Assembly: GCA_963666465.1 (NCBI GenBank)
Contig: OY762824.1
Span: forward strand, 1,426,001-1,490,000
DNA: 64,000 nucleotides
Reading direction: 5' to 3'
Source: VXYL01 sp963666465
GTDB lineage: Bacteria > Pseudomonadota > Gammaproteobacteria > Pseudomonadales > Azotimanducaceae
A program made the translations under genes and the position numbers. Positions 53,255 to 64,000 of the stretch are shown here, in pieces. Within the stretch, counting starts at the first letter, position 1; each line of letters opens with the position of its first letter. The notes beneath the pieces are model-generated. The model worked only from the letters and a program-made list of their open reading frames with translations, ran no database searches and had not been told where the DNA came from.

Positions 53255-54835
53255 CTACCAATAGGCAAACTCGAACGTGGTGGCTCGCTCCAGCGGGAAG
53301 GCGCAGGCATTGGCGCCAGTGACCTCGAACCTCCATTGCCGCACGACATCCGTGGCCGCATCGACGAACAGACGAAGATAGCGCTCACGCTGCACGCTGG
53401 ATTGCTCAATGATCGCCTGCACAGCGGCGTCAACCGTCTCGCCCCGCTCGTTCACGACATATCGGATCGCAATCAATGCCTCCCCGAAGTTGGTGCGGCC
53501 ACCGCGCGGATATGCCGGCACCAAATCTGCCGTGGCAGCCGTGAGCTCGAGTTCGCAGGCCACGTCAGGCAGCGACGGCGCACGCGCAAGGGATTCCGTG
53601 ACGTGCTCTGCCGATGGCCCTAGCGCAAGGGGTTCCGCGACATCCTCTGCCGGCGGCTCAAGCGCGAGGGAATCCGCAATGTCCGCTGCCGCCGACTCCG
53701 CCCCGCTCTCTCGCTCACCCTGCTGCGCCAGCTCCGCCGCGCGTCGCTCCATGAGCTCTTCCCGACGCGATCGTTCCGCCTGCTGTTCCTGATGGAGCGC
53801 CTCCTGCTCTGCGAGCCGCTCCCGTTCTTCCTGCAGCCGTTCCTGTTCCAGCCGCACCTGCGACAGCAGATCCTCCGCTGCGCGCCGTGCATCGGCGGCC
53901 AGATCTGCCGCACTCGGAATGCCCATCAGGTCCGTCGCGCCATACTCCCGCATCGGCGCCTGATCGTGGAAAGTCACCGGAGCATTGGCGAAGTACTCCC
54001 GCCAGAACCGCTGGTGCGCACGGTGAATGCGCGGTTGGTCGGTCGAACCGATCCTCGGCACGTAGAACAATTCGACACCCATTGCGCCTTGGTCTGGCGA
54101 TGCCGAGGGCCACCCCTGCTCCTCCCGCAGCCGAGCCAACTCGCCGTAGCTCCACTGCTGCCAAGGGAGATCGAGGTGCGAGAACCAAGCCGCGTGCTGC
54201 ATCATGTCCGAAAAGACATAGAGCGTCCGCGGCACCGCCACTTCCGCCATTTCGATCCAGAGGTCTTCAAGCGCTTCGACCAGATACGAGCTCTCCACCT
54301 GTGTCCGCCCTGCGACACTTCGCATTGCCAGTGCGAGCACGCCCTCAAGGTCGTCTTGAAGCGTGCAGAATCGCATTGCCAACTCGCGCACTTCCGGCGT
54401 GATCTGCGCCGGCAGTTCGTCGCAACCGCGCATCTCGGCACTGCCGTAGTCCTTGGACGCCACGTTGAGGTCCTCGCTCGAGAACGGCTTGCACAACCTC
54501 CCCAGCTCCATGCGAGGCGCGTCGGCGGAATCATTCAGGAGGAAGACGCGCAGTTCGGCGTCCTGTTCGAGGTCGCCGATGACATTGCTCAGCAACTCCC
54601 TCGGCAGCGCATGGTGGTCGGAATCGACTGGTTTCGTCAAATCGACGAGAAATGCCGCGCTGGCGCTCACCTCGCCGCTGCTTAGGCAGAGATCCGCATC
54701 CCGGTCGAACTCCGCACCGCCGTCGTCGCTGACGTACACCAAGGCAGTGGCAGCCAGCACGACCACCGGCAGGGACAGCATCACCCACCGCGCGCCGCCG
54801 ACTCGCGGCCCCTTTTGAGCAGGCGTCCTCATCAA
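53255..54835 (-). CDS. membrane-anchored protein of unknown function with TonB-like C-terminus
   Basis: 526 residues. An N-terminal membrane segment near 18-36 (WVMLSLPVVVLAATALVYVS) is followed by a domain resembling von Willebrand A-type folds (AAFLVDLTKPVD, LRVFLLNDSAD, TLYVFSDMMQHAAW). A Glu/Arg coiled coil follows at about 320-380 (EQERLQEERERLAEQEALHQ), then a linker with three near-repeats (AEDVAEPLALGPSAEHV), and a TonB-like end (LIAIRYVVNERGETVDAAV, VVRQWRFEVTGANAC). Not recognised as a family. Upstream of it, on the same strand, is the TonB-dependent receptor gene. Confidence 0.65.
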   Translation of the reverse strand: MMRTPAQKGPRVGGARWVMLSLPVVVLAATALVYVSDDGGAEFDRDADLCLSSGEVSASAAFLVDLTKPVDSDHHALPRELLSNVIGDLEQDAELRVFLLNDSADAPRMELGRLCKPFSSEDLNVASKDYGSAEMRGCDELPAQITPEVRELAMRFCTLQDDLEGVLALAMRSVAGRTQVESSYLVEALEDLWIEMAEVAVPRTLYVFSDMMQHAAWFSHLDLPWQQWSYGELARLREEQGWPSASPDQGAMGVELFYVPRIGSTDQPRIHRAHQRFWREYFANAPVTFHDQAPMREYGATDLMGIPSAADLAADARRAAEDLLSQVRLEQERLQEERERLAEQEALHQEQQAERSRREELMERRAAELAQQGERESGAESAAADIADSLALEPPAEDVAEPLALGPSAEHVTESLARAPSLPDVACELELTAATADLVPAYPRGGRTNFGEALIAIRYVVNERGETVDAAVQAIIEQSSVQRERYLRLFVDAATDVVRQWRFEVTGANACAFPLERATTFEFAYW

Positions 54836-54982
54836 TGCGCCACCGCGACTGCATCTGGCGCGACGATCACAGCATTGTGTCCCTTCATTTCTCGCAGCGA
54901 GCCCGTGCCAAGTTTCCGAACAGCTCCGCGGCGCGTCGCATCGTCGAAGTCCGGCACTGCCACATCTTTAGCCGTCGCGCCG

Positions 54983-57633
<2,651 letters not shown>

Positions 57634-57637
<4 letters not shown>

Positions 57638-58179
57638 GGGTACCTCAATTTTGCAGCGGGTGGCGTCGAGTCGGTCATCGCCGCCAGCAGGACGCGGTAA
57701 AGTGCCGGGTGCTTGGTCTCGATCAGGTTGATCCACTCGACATCGACGTCGGAGAGCGTCCAGGTGTCCTTGAACTCCGCCCCTGCCGCCTTGCTCCCAA
57801 TGGGCGCGGCGTAGTTCGCCTTGGAGTTGAACGGCGGATCGAGGTAGATCAGGTCAACGCTGGCCGAGTTCATCCCCCGCATGATGGGGAGATTGTCGCC
57901 GTCCAAATCGTCTGGTTGGCGAAGTTCGGGGGGGGGGGGGGGGGCCGCCGCTTTCCCGCCCACCTTCAGGCTACCGCGAGGCACTGTCGGACTGCCACCT
58001 TGCGGCGGCGGCCTGTGCGCGATCTCCTTGCGCCGTTCGGCGCTCATGCCGGCGGCGCGTGCGTGGCCGCCCTTGGCCTTGCCCGATGGCGGGTCCATCG
58101 AGTCGTTGGGAATCCAGCCGGTGGTCATGTCCACGACGGCCTTTGCAAGCTGGTTCGCGTCGCGTGGTCGTTTCGGCAT
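57634..58179 (-). pseudogene. fusion of a small basic protein and a DNA adenine methyltransferase fragment
   Basis: From ATG 58179 the first about 55 residues (MPKRPRDANQLAKAVVDMTT; GGHARAAGMSAERRKEIA) match a small basic protein often found with mobile DNA. After a poly-Pro stretch encoded by 17 G (57928-57944), about 80 residues of methyltransferase follow: DGDNLPIMRGMNSASVDLIY, LDPPFNSKANY (DPPF catalytic motif), DVEWINLIETKHPALYRVLL. It stops at 57634 with most of the enzyme missing. The tract may create the fusion by slippage. Confidence 0.6.
57928..57944. repeat. 17-nt G homopolymer in a coding region
   Basis: Seventeen consecutive G on the plus strand inside the methyltransferase fragment gene (poly-Pro on the minus strand). 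Such tracts vary in length and switch frames (phase variation), but they are also prone to sequencing error. Confidence 0.7.
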
Positions 58180-58432
58180 ACGGACGATCTCCTTCCCCTG
58201 ATGCAAGGTCAAACTACCACCGGCCGTGCAACCGGGCAACATGATGTGCGTACAGCGAGATTTCAAACTGAGCCACTACCTCGTAGATAGCAGCAGTTCT
58301 CATTTTGGCCACGTGCGACTCTCGCACGGTGTCGGCATCGATGTCCAGCAACTCGGCGATTTATTTGGGCTGGCGGGATTTCCGCTTCATGCTATCGGCG
58401 CACGTGGGCTCAGCCTCATTTCCCGACACAAG
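58180..58432. other. intergenic region
   Basis: On the minus strand there is a short stretch reading IAELLDIDADTVRESHVAK that looks like a helix-turn-helix or transposase piece, but it is too short to name. Nothing else was recognised. Confidence 0.3.
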
Positions 58433-58755
58433 CCTCCCGACACACAAACATTTCGTCCCACACAACAATGGGCAATGTCTCACCTTGACCCAGCGCTCCA
58501 CGCCTGCACGGCGATGGGGTCGTGAACCCCGGGAGCCACGGAACGCCCAGCCCCTCCAACCCCGCGCTGAACCGCGTCATCCTCCCGAACGGCGATGCGG
58601 AAAATCGCCCGTCGTGGTGAGACCGAATGTTCGTGCGTCGGGAAGGAGGTCTTGTCTCACCCGCGACACGCGCTGAACGGCATCGCGCTCCCGAACGGAA
58701 CCCGCGTGGGAGATTTCCTACGCCGTGCAGGACGAAACATTTGTGTATCGGGAAA
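58433..58755. mobile_element. MITE-like element, copy B
   Basis: Left repeat TCCCGACACACAAACATTTC at 58435, right repeat 58730-58753 with three mismatches. The interior matches copy A (51726-52052) at roughly 85-90 percent by eye. A partial extra TTCCCGACACA lies just upstream. Confidence 0.75.
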
Positions 58756-58891
58756 GTCCCGCATTGGCGGCGTGTGCCCGCCGAGTCGACGGTGAGGAAA
58801 ACAAGCCCTCTCGGTCGACCCCGGCGTTGTACTATTCGTTGGTTGAGAACGTCCGCAGAGGGTAGGGGCGGGGCGACACGAGGCAGGCCGC

Positions 58892-59179
58892 ATGGCACTG
58901 AAGACACAGGGGGTCCGGGATCTGGTGGAGGAGGTCGTCGCAAGTCTGGACGCCTCGGAGCGGGGAGCGCACGTCATCAGGAACGTGTTCGTCGCCATTG
59001 AGCGGCGTCCCGCGTGGCGCGCCCGCTATGACCTGGAGTGCGGCGTGCTGGGCGAGCCGTGGATCGTGAACAACTGGATCGGCAAATGGACGTGCGACTG
59101 CGTCGGCCACACGGGACCAAAGCGGCAGGTAACGCTCGCCGAGTGCAGCCTGGCGGGCTCGTACTCGGTCCTCGATTAG
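58892..59179 (+). CDS. small conserved-looking protein, function unknown
   Basis: 95 residues: LVEEVVASLDASERGAHVIR, NVFVAIERRPAWRARYDLEC, then WIVNNWIGKWTCDCVG. The pattern of a short helix, then VFxAIExxPxWRxxYD, then a VNxWIG stretch, resembles a widespread small-protein family near nuclease genes, but no name can be given. GAGGCAGGCC precedes the ATG. Confidence 0.5.
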   Translation: MALKTQGVRDLVEEVVASLDASERGAHVIRNVFVAIERRPAWRARYDLECGVLGEPWIVNNWIGKWTCDCVGHTGPKRQVTLAECSLAGSYSVLD

Positions 59180-59199
59180 GCACAGGGTTGTAGATCCCG

Positions 59200-60326
59200 G
59201 TGGTCGTTTACCTAGCGGGAATCCGACTTCGTTGCGGCCCGGTCTGCGTGGGACTGTTGCTGGCGGGTTGCCTTGCGCAGGGCTCGTGGGCGGCCGACGG
59301 GAGCGGCAACGGTGGTGCAGGCGGTCGACCGGAAGACGCGCCGCTCTTCAACGACGCGCATTTTCACCTCACGAACTACGTGCAGCGAGGCATATCGAGC
59401 CGCCGCTACTTTGAGATCGTCGGCGACCGGGTCGGCCGGGTCGCCATGTTCGGCATACCTCTGCAGCAGAAGTGGGACCACTTCGTCTCGGGCGACCGCG
59501 CGCCCGACTACTACCTGCCTGTCTGACGCGGCGCTCTACTACTACTCGTTCGTCGACGCGGCGGTGGCGATGGAATACCGGGCGCTGGACGAGGCGCAGA
59601 AGGCGCGCGTGGACCCGATGATCACGGGGTTCAACCCGACGGACATGTACGCAGCCGACCACATCCGGCGCGTACTGCTGACCTTTCCGGGCGTTTCCTC
59701 GGGAATCGGCGAGTTCAGCGTGCACAAGGAGTTCGTGTCGTCAAAGGTCGCAGGGCACACGGCAAGCCTTCGCAACCCCGCGCTGGACCGGATTCTGGAA
59801 ACCGTTGCCGAAGTCGGTCTGGTTGCGATCGTCCACTGCGACATCGACCGGGTGCGCGGAGGAGAACGCCCCGTCCACTACGACGACCTGCTCGTCTTGC
59901 TGGCGGCCCACCCCCACGCTTCGGTGGTGGGCTCACACGGGACTCGGGCGGTTCGTTGCGCCAACCGAACAGCACCTTGCACTGCTAGACGCGATGTTGA
60001 GCGACCCAACCTACGATCACGTTTCGCTCGACATTTCGTGGAACGAAGTCGCGCGGTACGTTGTGCGCGACGACGAGTCCCTGGGGGCTTGGGCGGCGTT
60101 GATGGAGAAACACCCGACGCGTTTCCTGTTCGGAACCGACTCCGTGGCACCGGCGGATTGGGACGAGTACGTCAAGACCTACTCCGACTATGGGCCGCTC
60201 TGGGAGCGGCTCAAAGCGGGGACCCGTGAGCGGATCGAGCGCCTGAACTACGAGCGGATCTTCGACGCTGCGATCGCGAAGGTCAGGGCATGGGAAAGAG
60301 ATCACCTCGTCTCGGCGTCACGGTGA
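59200..60326 (+). pseudogene. amidohydrolase-family protein with two frameshifts
   Basis: Signal peptide and metal motif FNDAHFHLTNYVQRG are in frame 1 (to 59526); LSDAALYYYSFVDAAVAMEY and SSGIGEFSVHKEFVSS are in frame 2; WAHTGLGRFVAPTEQHLALL and RFLFGTDSVAPADWDEY are in frame 3 (to 60326). Shifts lie near 59515-59525 and 59930-59940. With them repaired this is a complete metal-dependent hydrolase (HxH, later His, GTDS Asp). Either a pseudogene or sequencing error. Confidence 0.7.
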
Positions 60327-60390
60327 GCGAAATGCCAAGGCTGCGGAGACCGGACGCTAGGCGGCTCGGGTCCTTGGGTGCTTCAGGGTC

Positions 60391-60446
60391 TGGCCGTCAG
60401 GCCAGTCAAACCTCAAGCCGCGCCGGGACGCTCGTCCCCGCGGCTT
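60391..60446. other. strong hairpin pair downstream of the amidohydrolase
   Basis: TGGCCGTCAGGCCA forms a small stem and AAGCCGC...GGGACG-CT-CGTCCC...GCGGCTT forms a 13-bp stem with a small bulge (60415-60446). No T-run follows. It resembles the structured ends of IS200/IS605-type elements, but no tnpA or tnpB is in the window. It could also serve as a terminator. Confidence 0.35.
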
Positions 60447-60577
60447 AGCCAGCCTAGTCCGGGCTAGTCGGTTACAGGCACCTAATACCGCGCAAGCTCC
60501 TGGCCCGCATTCTTACCAGACCTTTGTTTGCCCCATCTGCGGACAAAGCCCTTGCCCGCATGTTGCTCCGCAGGCCG

Positions 60578-61339
60578 CTACCAAGCTCGTTGGCCTGGGG
60601 CTGGAGGCGTTTCCGGAGGGCCGGCAAAGCATTGGGCGATGGACATCCATTCTGCGGCGGGTTCGCCTTTCACGGTGAGGTGGGTGTCGGTGATGTTGCG
60701 GCCTTGGGTTACCACATGGGCGAATTCTGCGGCGTCGCCTTCGATGAGGTATTCTTCGCTCTCGTCGTTCCACGTCCACACCGTGCCGGAGGGTGCCGTC
60801 AAGCGGACGTGCGGTGCCGGGGAAGGCACGGGCAGCTTGCGGTTGACGAAAGTCCAGCCCATCGTGCGCACGCCGATGTGGCAGATGTTGCGGATGCGGT
60901 CGGTGTTGGCGCGGGGAACCTGCAGCAGGTCGTAGATGTCCTGGCCGTGCGCCCAGGTTTCCATCTGCCGCGCCGTTGCCATCATGCGGATGCCCATGTC
61001 GGGGCCGAACCACGGTGCGCGGAGCGTCGGGTCGGCACGGTCGAGCGCACTGCAAAGTTCGTCGAAGTAAGACCACCAGCGCTTCCGCAATGCCTCGCCA
61101 GTCAAAGGCGGTTCGGCCTGGACGCCGCCTCGGGCTCGTTCGGCGGCCCAGCGGCGAAAGCCGTCCGGGTCCGTCACCGAATGCACGGCCCAGCGGTCCG
61201 CATCGTGCAGGTGTTGCACCACCCAGTTGACGGTACGACCCTTGAACGGCGTGGGCCGATGCCACGCATCGTCCGGCAGCGTCGTCAACAGCCCGCAAAG
61301 GGCCTCGCCCTCCTCCCGAAGGTCGTCCACCTGCTGCAA
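60578..61339 (-). CDS. TIGR03084-type (maleylpyruvate-isomerase-like fold) protein
   Basis: 253 residues. LQQVDDLREEGEALCGLLTT, WHRPTPFKGRTVNWVVQHLH with the first metal His, ARQMETWAHGQDIYDLLQVP with the second and a third His in IRNICHIGVRTMGW. This is the DinB/mycothiol-maleylpyruvate-isomerase-like metal-binding fold. The TTG at 61339 is supported by homology (LQQ for MQQ) and a preceding GGGGGAGACG. Role unknown. Confidence 0.75.
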   Translation of the reverse strand: MQQVDDLREEGEALCGLLTTLPDDAWHRPTPFKGRTVNWVVQHLHDADRWAVHSVTDPDGFRRWAAERARGGVQAEPPLTGEALRKRWWSYFDELCSALDRADPTLRAPWFGPDMGIRMMATARQMETWAHGQDIYDLLQVPRANTDRIRNICHIGVRTMGWTFVNRKLPVPSPAPHVRLTAPSGTVWTWNDESEEYLIEGDAAEFAHVVTQGRNITDTHLTVKGEPAAEWMSIAQCFAGPPETPPAPGQRAW

Positions 61340-61379
61340 ACCCAAGCCTCGTCTCCCCCAAACGTGATGCGAGGCGAGT

Positions 61380-61592
61380 ATGGCATCATCGGCTGCAACG
61401 CACCTCACGAGGCGTGTCGTGGCGCGGCCCGGACGCATCGCATCATTCCTGCGCAGCGACGCCGTGGTCGCCTGCCTCGGCATCATGGGCGCCACAGCGC
61501 TGGTGCTGATCGTCATGTTCTTGATTTCGTGGCAGCTCTATCGGGAGCGCTATGGGTGGTCGCTGGGGGATTACCTGGAGCTGTTCTTCTAG
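61380..61592 (+). CDS. small membrane protein cut by the IS1380 element
   Basis: 70 residues with one membrane helix (VVACLGIMGATALVLIVMFL). A Tyr/Leu-rich end reads ERYGWSLGDYLELFF. The TAG stop (61590-61592) is part of the CTAG at the IS1380 boundary, so the protein may have been longer. It is divergent from the TIGR03084-type gene. Confidence 0.45.
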   Translation: MASSAATHLTRRVVARPGRIASFLRSDAVVACLGIMGATALVLIVMFLISWQLYRERYGWSLGDYLELFF

Positions 61593-63272
61593 CCCGGACT
61601 ATTCACGAAGGTTGGAAGTGGAGGTTCAAACGCGGTCGCACGGAGGGACATTGGTCGGAAGTGCGTTGCCGGGGAGCGAATCGGGGTGTTTTCCTGCTGG
61701 TCGATCGGCATTTTCGGCGCTCCTTGCCGGCATGGCCGGATGCGGGGCGAGCGCGGCCGCGGACCGGCGGATCCGTGCGGCGAACCGGCGAAGCGGTCGG
61801 TCAGGTCAGGTCGCGACCGCGCCGACCGAGCGCGCGATGCGGCGCCAGTCGTCGGCGAACGGGGTGCCCAGCGGCAGGTGGACGACGATGCGCCGAACCG
61901 ACGTCTCGATCCAGGCGCCGAGCTTCGGCAGGCGCAGCCGCAAGGTGCCGACCTGAGCGCGCGCACAGCTCGTCCACCGAGCCTTCAGGCGAAGTTCCTG
62001 CATCGGCACGCAGGCGGCCGCCGTCATGAGGACGCGGAACTGGCTGGCCAGGAAGCGCGTGCAGCTGGTGCGGTCGATCTCCAGTCCCTGCCCGAGCTCC
62101 TTCAACCGGTTCTCGGCATCGCCCCGGGCGCAGTGCACCCGCTCGCAGACGTGATTCGGCGTCGTCTTCAGGTTCGTGACCGGGAACCGCGGGCTGTCCT
62201 TCGGCTGCCGGCCGGGATGCGCGGTCGCCTCGGCCTTGACGACGACCCGGCGCTCATGGGGCCAACTCCGGGCTTGACAGGCGAACGCGCCGTGGCGGCG
62301 GGCCGATGCGCGCCCCGCTTCGACATCGGACCGCACCTCCTCCATCAGCGGTTCGGCAAGGCGCTCCAGCGTCGGGTTCTTGGCCATGCCCACCACGCAC
62401 TCCAGTCCCTCCGCCTCGAAAAACGCGAACAGCTCCGGGCCGGAACAACCCCCGTCCAGGCGGATCCGCAGCCGCGCCTTGGGAAACGCCCGCCGCAACC
62501 GGGGCAGCAGGCGCTTCAACACACCGATGCAGCCGTGCTTCGCGGCCGCCTTGCCAGAGCGCAGGACGCAGCAGAACAGACACTGCTCCACCTCGTCGTC
62601 GAAGGTCAGGAAACCGCCCAGCGGCAGATAACAGGACGTGTCGTGGAAGCCGTCGAAGAACGTCAGCTGCTGGCCGCCATGGGTCGGGTCGACCGTCGGA
62701 TCCAGATCGACCGTGATCCGCCGAACCCGCTTCCTGCGCCGTCCGTGGCGGGCAGTCACCGTCTCCGCCAACGCCTCGGACAGGCGCATCAGGTCCCCCC
62801 GCCGCACCGCGTTCTCGAACCGCGACAGCGTCGGCTGCGACGCCAGCGACTCGCCGGCGACCGGATCCCGTCCCGTCAGCAGCTTCATCGCCGGATCGCG
62901 CGCCAGCCGGGCGGCGTCGTTGCCGTCGGCGCAGCCGCAGGCGATGCCGAACAGGCGCTGCCGAAACAGCTCCCGAAGGGAATGGGCGACCTTCGACGGG
63001 TCGCGGTCGTCCGACAGGCACCCCGCCAACGTCTCGCTCAACCGAAGCCGCTCGTCGCAGGCCTCGAGCAGAATCGCACCCCCGTCCGAACTGGAATGTT
63101 CCTGGTCGAACTGGACCGTCACCCCCTTCTTCGACAGGCCCTCGAACAACACACGCTGTTTGGTGGCATGGTCACCCATGCAAAAGCCCTTCCCTGCATT
63201 AACTGGTTGTCTGGCAACGCCATTTTCGCAGAGCCAAGGGCTTTTGTCTCATCCGCTCATGAATAATCCGGG
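61593..63272 (-). mobile_element. IS1380-family insertion sequence
   Basis: Terminal inverted repeats: left CCCGGACTATTCACGA and right, reverse-complemented, CCCGGATTATTCATGA. Flanked by CTAG on both sides (61589-61592 and 63273-63276), matching the 4-bp target duplication of this family. One intact transposase gene. Confidence 0.85.
61806..63179 (-). CDS. IS1380 family transposase
   Basis: 457 residues. Typical IS1380 features: TGRDPVAGESLASQPTLSRF, ITVDLDPTVDPTHGGQQLTF (catalytic Asp), LRIRLDGGCSGPELFAFFEA (second Asp), and RGDAENRLKELGQGLEIDRT (catalytic Glu). The frame is complete, so the element may be active. Confidence 0.9.
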   Translation of the reverse strand: MGDHATKQRVLFEGLSKKGVTVQFDQEHSSSDGGAILLEACDERLRLSETLAGCLSDDRDPSKVAHSLRELFRQRLFGIACGCADGNDAARLARDPAMKLLTGRDPVAGESLASQPTLSRFENAVRRGDLMRLSEALAETVTARHGRRRKRVRRITVDLDPTVDPTHGGQQLTFFDGFHDTSCYLPLGGFLTFDDEVEQCLFCCVLRSGKAAAKHGCIGVLKRLLPRLRRAFPKARLRIRLDGGCSGPELFAFFEAEGLECVVGMAKNPTLERLAEPLMEEVRSDVEAGRASARRHGAFACQARSWPHERRVVVKAEATAHPGRQPKDSPRFPVTNLKTTPNHVCERVHCARGDAENRLKELGQGLEIDRTSCTRFLASQFRVLMTAAACVPMQELRLKARWTSCARAQVGTLRLRLPKLGAWIETSVRRIVVHLPLGTPFADDWRRIARSVGAVAT

Positions 63273-63274
63273 CT

Positions 63275-63437
63275 AGGAGTCTGCGCCGTAGAAACTTTTC
63301 CGGGGACATGCACCCTAATACGGCGAGAAAAATCCATCTTCTGGGAGGTCCTGTCCCTCGTCAGGAACGTTTCGGGGCGAGCAATGGGGGATCACACCAC
63401 ATTTTCGGCGCGAGATCGTCCTACGGCGCAGACTCCT
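63275..63437. mobile_element. 163-nt MITE-like element R5
   Basis: Perfect 17-nt inverted repeats AGGAGTCTGCGCCGTAG (63275-63291) and its complement (63421-63437). The middle (AACTTTTCCGGGGACATG) codes for nothing recognised. It abuts the CTAG of IS1380 on the left and R1 on the right. The hairpin at 33186-33222 has similar arms. Confidence 0.7.
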
Positions 63438-63439
63438 GG

Positions 63440-63543
63440 CAGCCTGTCGGACTTTGCCGTCTGGGCGAAGTTCGACTTAAGGTGATAGGACGGCTTGGGC
63501 TGGGGCAAGAAGCGTTGTCCGAAGGCAACGGTTCTTGTGGCGC
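63440..63543. repeat. R1 repeat copy at the right edge
   Basis: Core from CAGCCTGTCGGACTTTGC to GGTTCTTGTGGCG, in plus orientation, with hairpin GCGTTGTCC-GAA-GGCAACG. Here the CTAG is replaced by CTGG and an IS1182 end follows. Confidence 0.75.
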
Positions 63544-63546
63544 TGG

Positions 63547-64000
63547 CAGTCTGTCGGACTTTGGTGCCTGCGTCACTACAATGGCGCCCGCCGTTTGGGG
63601 AGGCCATTTCGAGATGCCGAAGTTCGTGCCGTCGGATCGGAGCCAGCCGTACCTGTTGCCGCCGGACATGCGGGAGTGGGTTCCCGAGGACGACCTGGTG
63701 CACTTCGTGCTGGAGGCGGTGGAGCGGGTTTCGATGTCGCGGTTCCGGGTGAACGAGCGCGGCACGGGTTCTGCGCAGTGCCACCCGCGGATGATGCTTG
63801 CGCTGCTGGTGTACTGCTACGCGACCGGGACGTTCGGCTCGCGGCGGATCGAGCGGGCGACGCACCGGGATCTGTGCGTCCGGTACCTGACGGCGGACAG
63901 CCACCCGGACCACGACACGATCTGCCGTTTCCGTCGGGAGAACTTCGAGGCGGTTGGGGAGGCGTTCCTGCAGGTTCTGCTTCTGGCGCGGGAACTGCGG
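63547..64000 (+). mobile_element. IS1182-family insertion sequence, copy 3, continues past the window
   Basis: Left end CAGTCTGTCGGACTTTGG is similar to the R1 left end and to the right ends of the other IS1182 copies. The transposase starts at 63614. Confidence 0.65.
63614..64000 (+). CDS. IS1182-family transposase, N-terminal part
   Basis: 129 residues before the window edge: MPKFVPSDRSQPYLLPPDMR, DLVHFVLEAVERV, CHPRMMLALLVYCYATGTFG, SRRIERATHRDLCVRYLTAD, HPDHDTICRFRRENF. These are the DUF772-type N-terminal region of IS1182 transposases, a different subgroup from copies 1 and 2. The frame is open to the last base. Confidence 0.85.
   Translation, partial: MPKFVPSDRSQPYLLPPDMREWVPEDDLVHFVLEAVERVSMSRFRVNERGTGSAQCHPRMMLALLVYCYATGTFGSRRIERATHRDLCVRYLTADSHPDHDTICRFRRENFEAVGEAFLQVLLLARELR

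Noticed and set aside
61686..63266. 526-residue plus-strand frame in IS1380
   Set aside because: Antisense of an intact IS1380 transposase.

Overview
The window looks like a chromosomal piece of a high-GC, probably uncultured gammaproteobacterium. The clearest evidence is the 35-50 kb housekeeping block. It has a sigma-E operon (rpoE-rseA-rseB-rseC) divergent from nadB, then lepA-rnc-era-recO, a RelA-type ppGpp synthetase whose N-terminal HD region looks degenerate, adk, and the sdhE-ygfX/ygfZ neighbourhood. No tRNA, rRNA or CRISPR array was seen.

Layout. (1) 0-5 kb: a frameshifted PQQ-type sugar dehydrogenase, then a surface-polysaccharide-like set made of a small sulfotransferase, a glycosyltransferase fused to a second sulfotransferase, and galE. 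(2) 5.3-7.5 kb: a two-gene AAA-ATPase plus TOPRIM-like (DUF3226) pair, organised like OLD/AbiL-type anti-phage modules; it is the best candidate here for a poorly described system. (3) 7.9-33 kb: an accessory catabolic region with an alpha/beta hydrolase, two luciferase-like (LLM) flavin oxidoreductases, an enolase-superfamily dehydratase, acyl-CoA-dehydrogenase-like enzymes, DUF169, MBL-fold lipoprotein, MaoC, MATE pump, GH32, HpaB-like hydroxylase, nucleoside hydrolase, a two-subunit molybdenum hydroxylase, and a tandem-AAA ATPase. (4) 35-50 kb: the housekeeping block, with dense 4-nt overlaps that indicate translational coupling. (5) 50-64 kb: a mobile-element-rich zone with a PD-(D/E)XK nuclease-like protein, two related MITEs, IS1182 and IS1380 elements, a TonB-dependent receptor, a methyltransferase fragment beside a 17-G tract, and a frameshifted amidohydrolase.

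The window is full of dispersed repeats. Several begin or end at the tetranucleotide CTAG, which also flanks an IS1182 copy and the IS1380 copy as apparent 4-bp target duplications. One repeat (R1) shares its terminal 11-17 nt with IS1182 ends, and one copy provides the stop codon of sdhE. Many genes are broken: the sugar dehydrogenase, GMC oxidoreductase, Sel1-like protein, amidohydrolase, methyltransferase, an IS5 remnant and both larger IS1182 copies. Together with the IS load this suggests a lineage undergoing genome erosion, for example a host-associated one; that is inference, and base-calling errors could explain some frameshifts.

Start codons are chosen from overlap with the upstream stop, ribosome-binding sites and family alignment by eye. 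All product names come from recognising motifs and sequence style, not from a database search.
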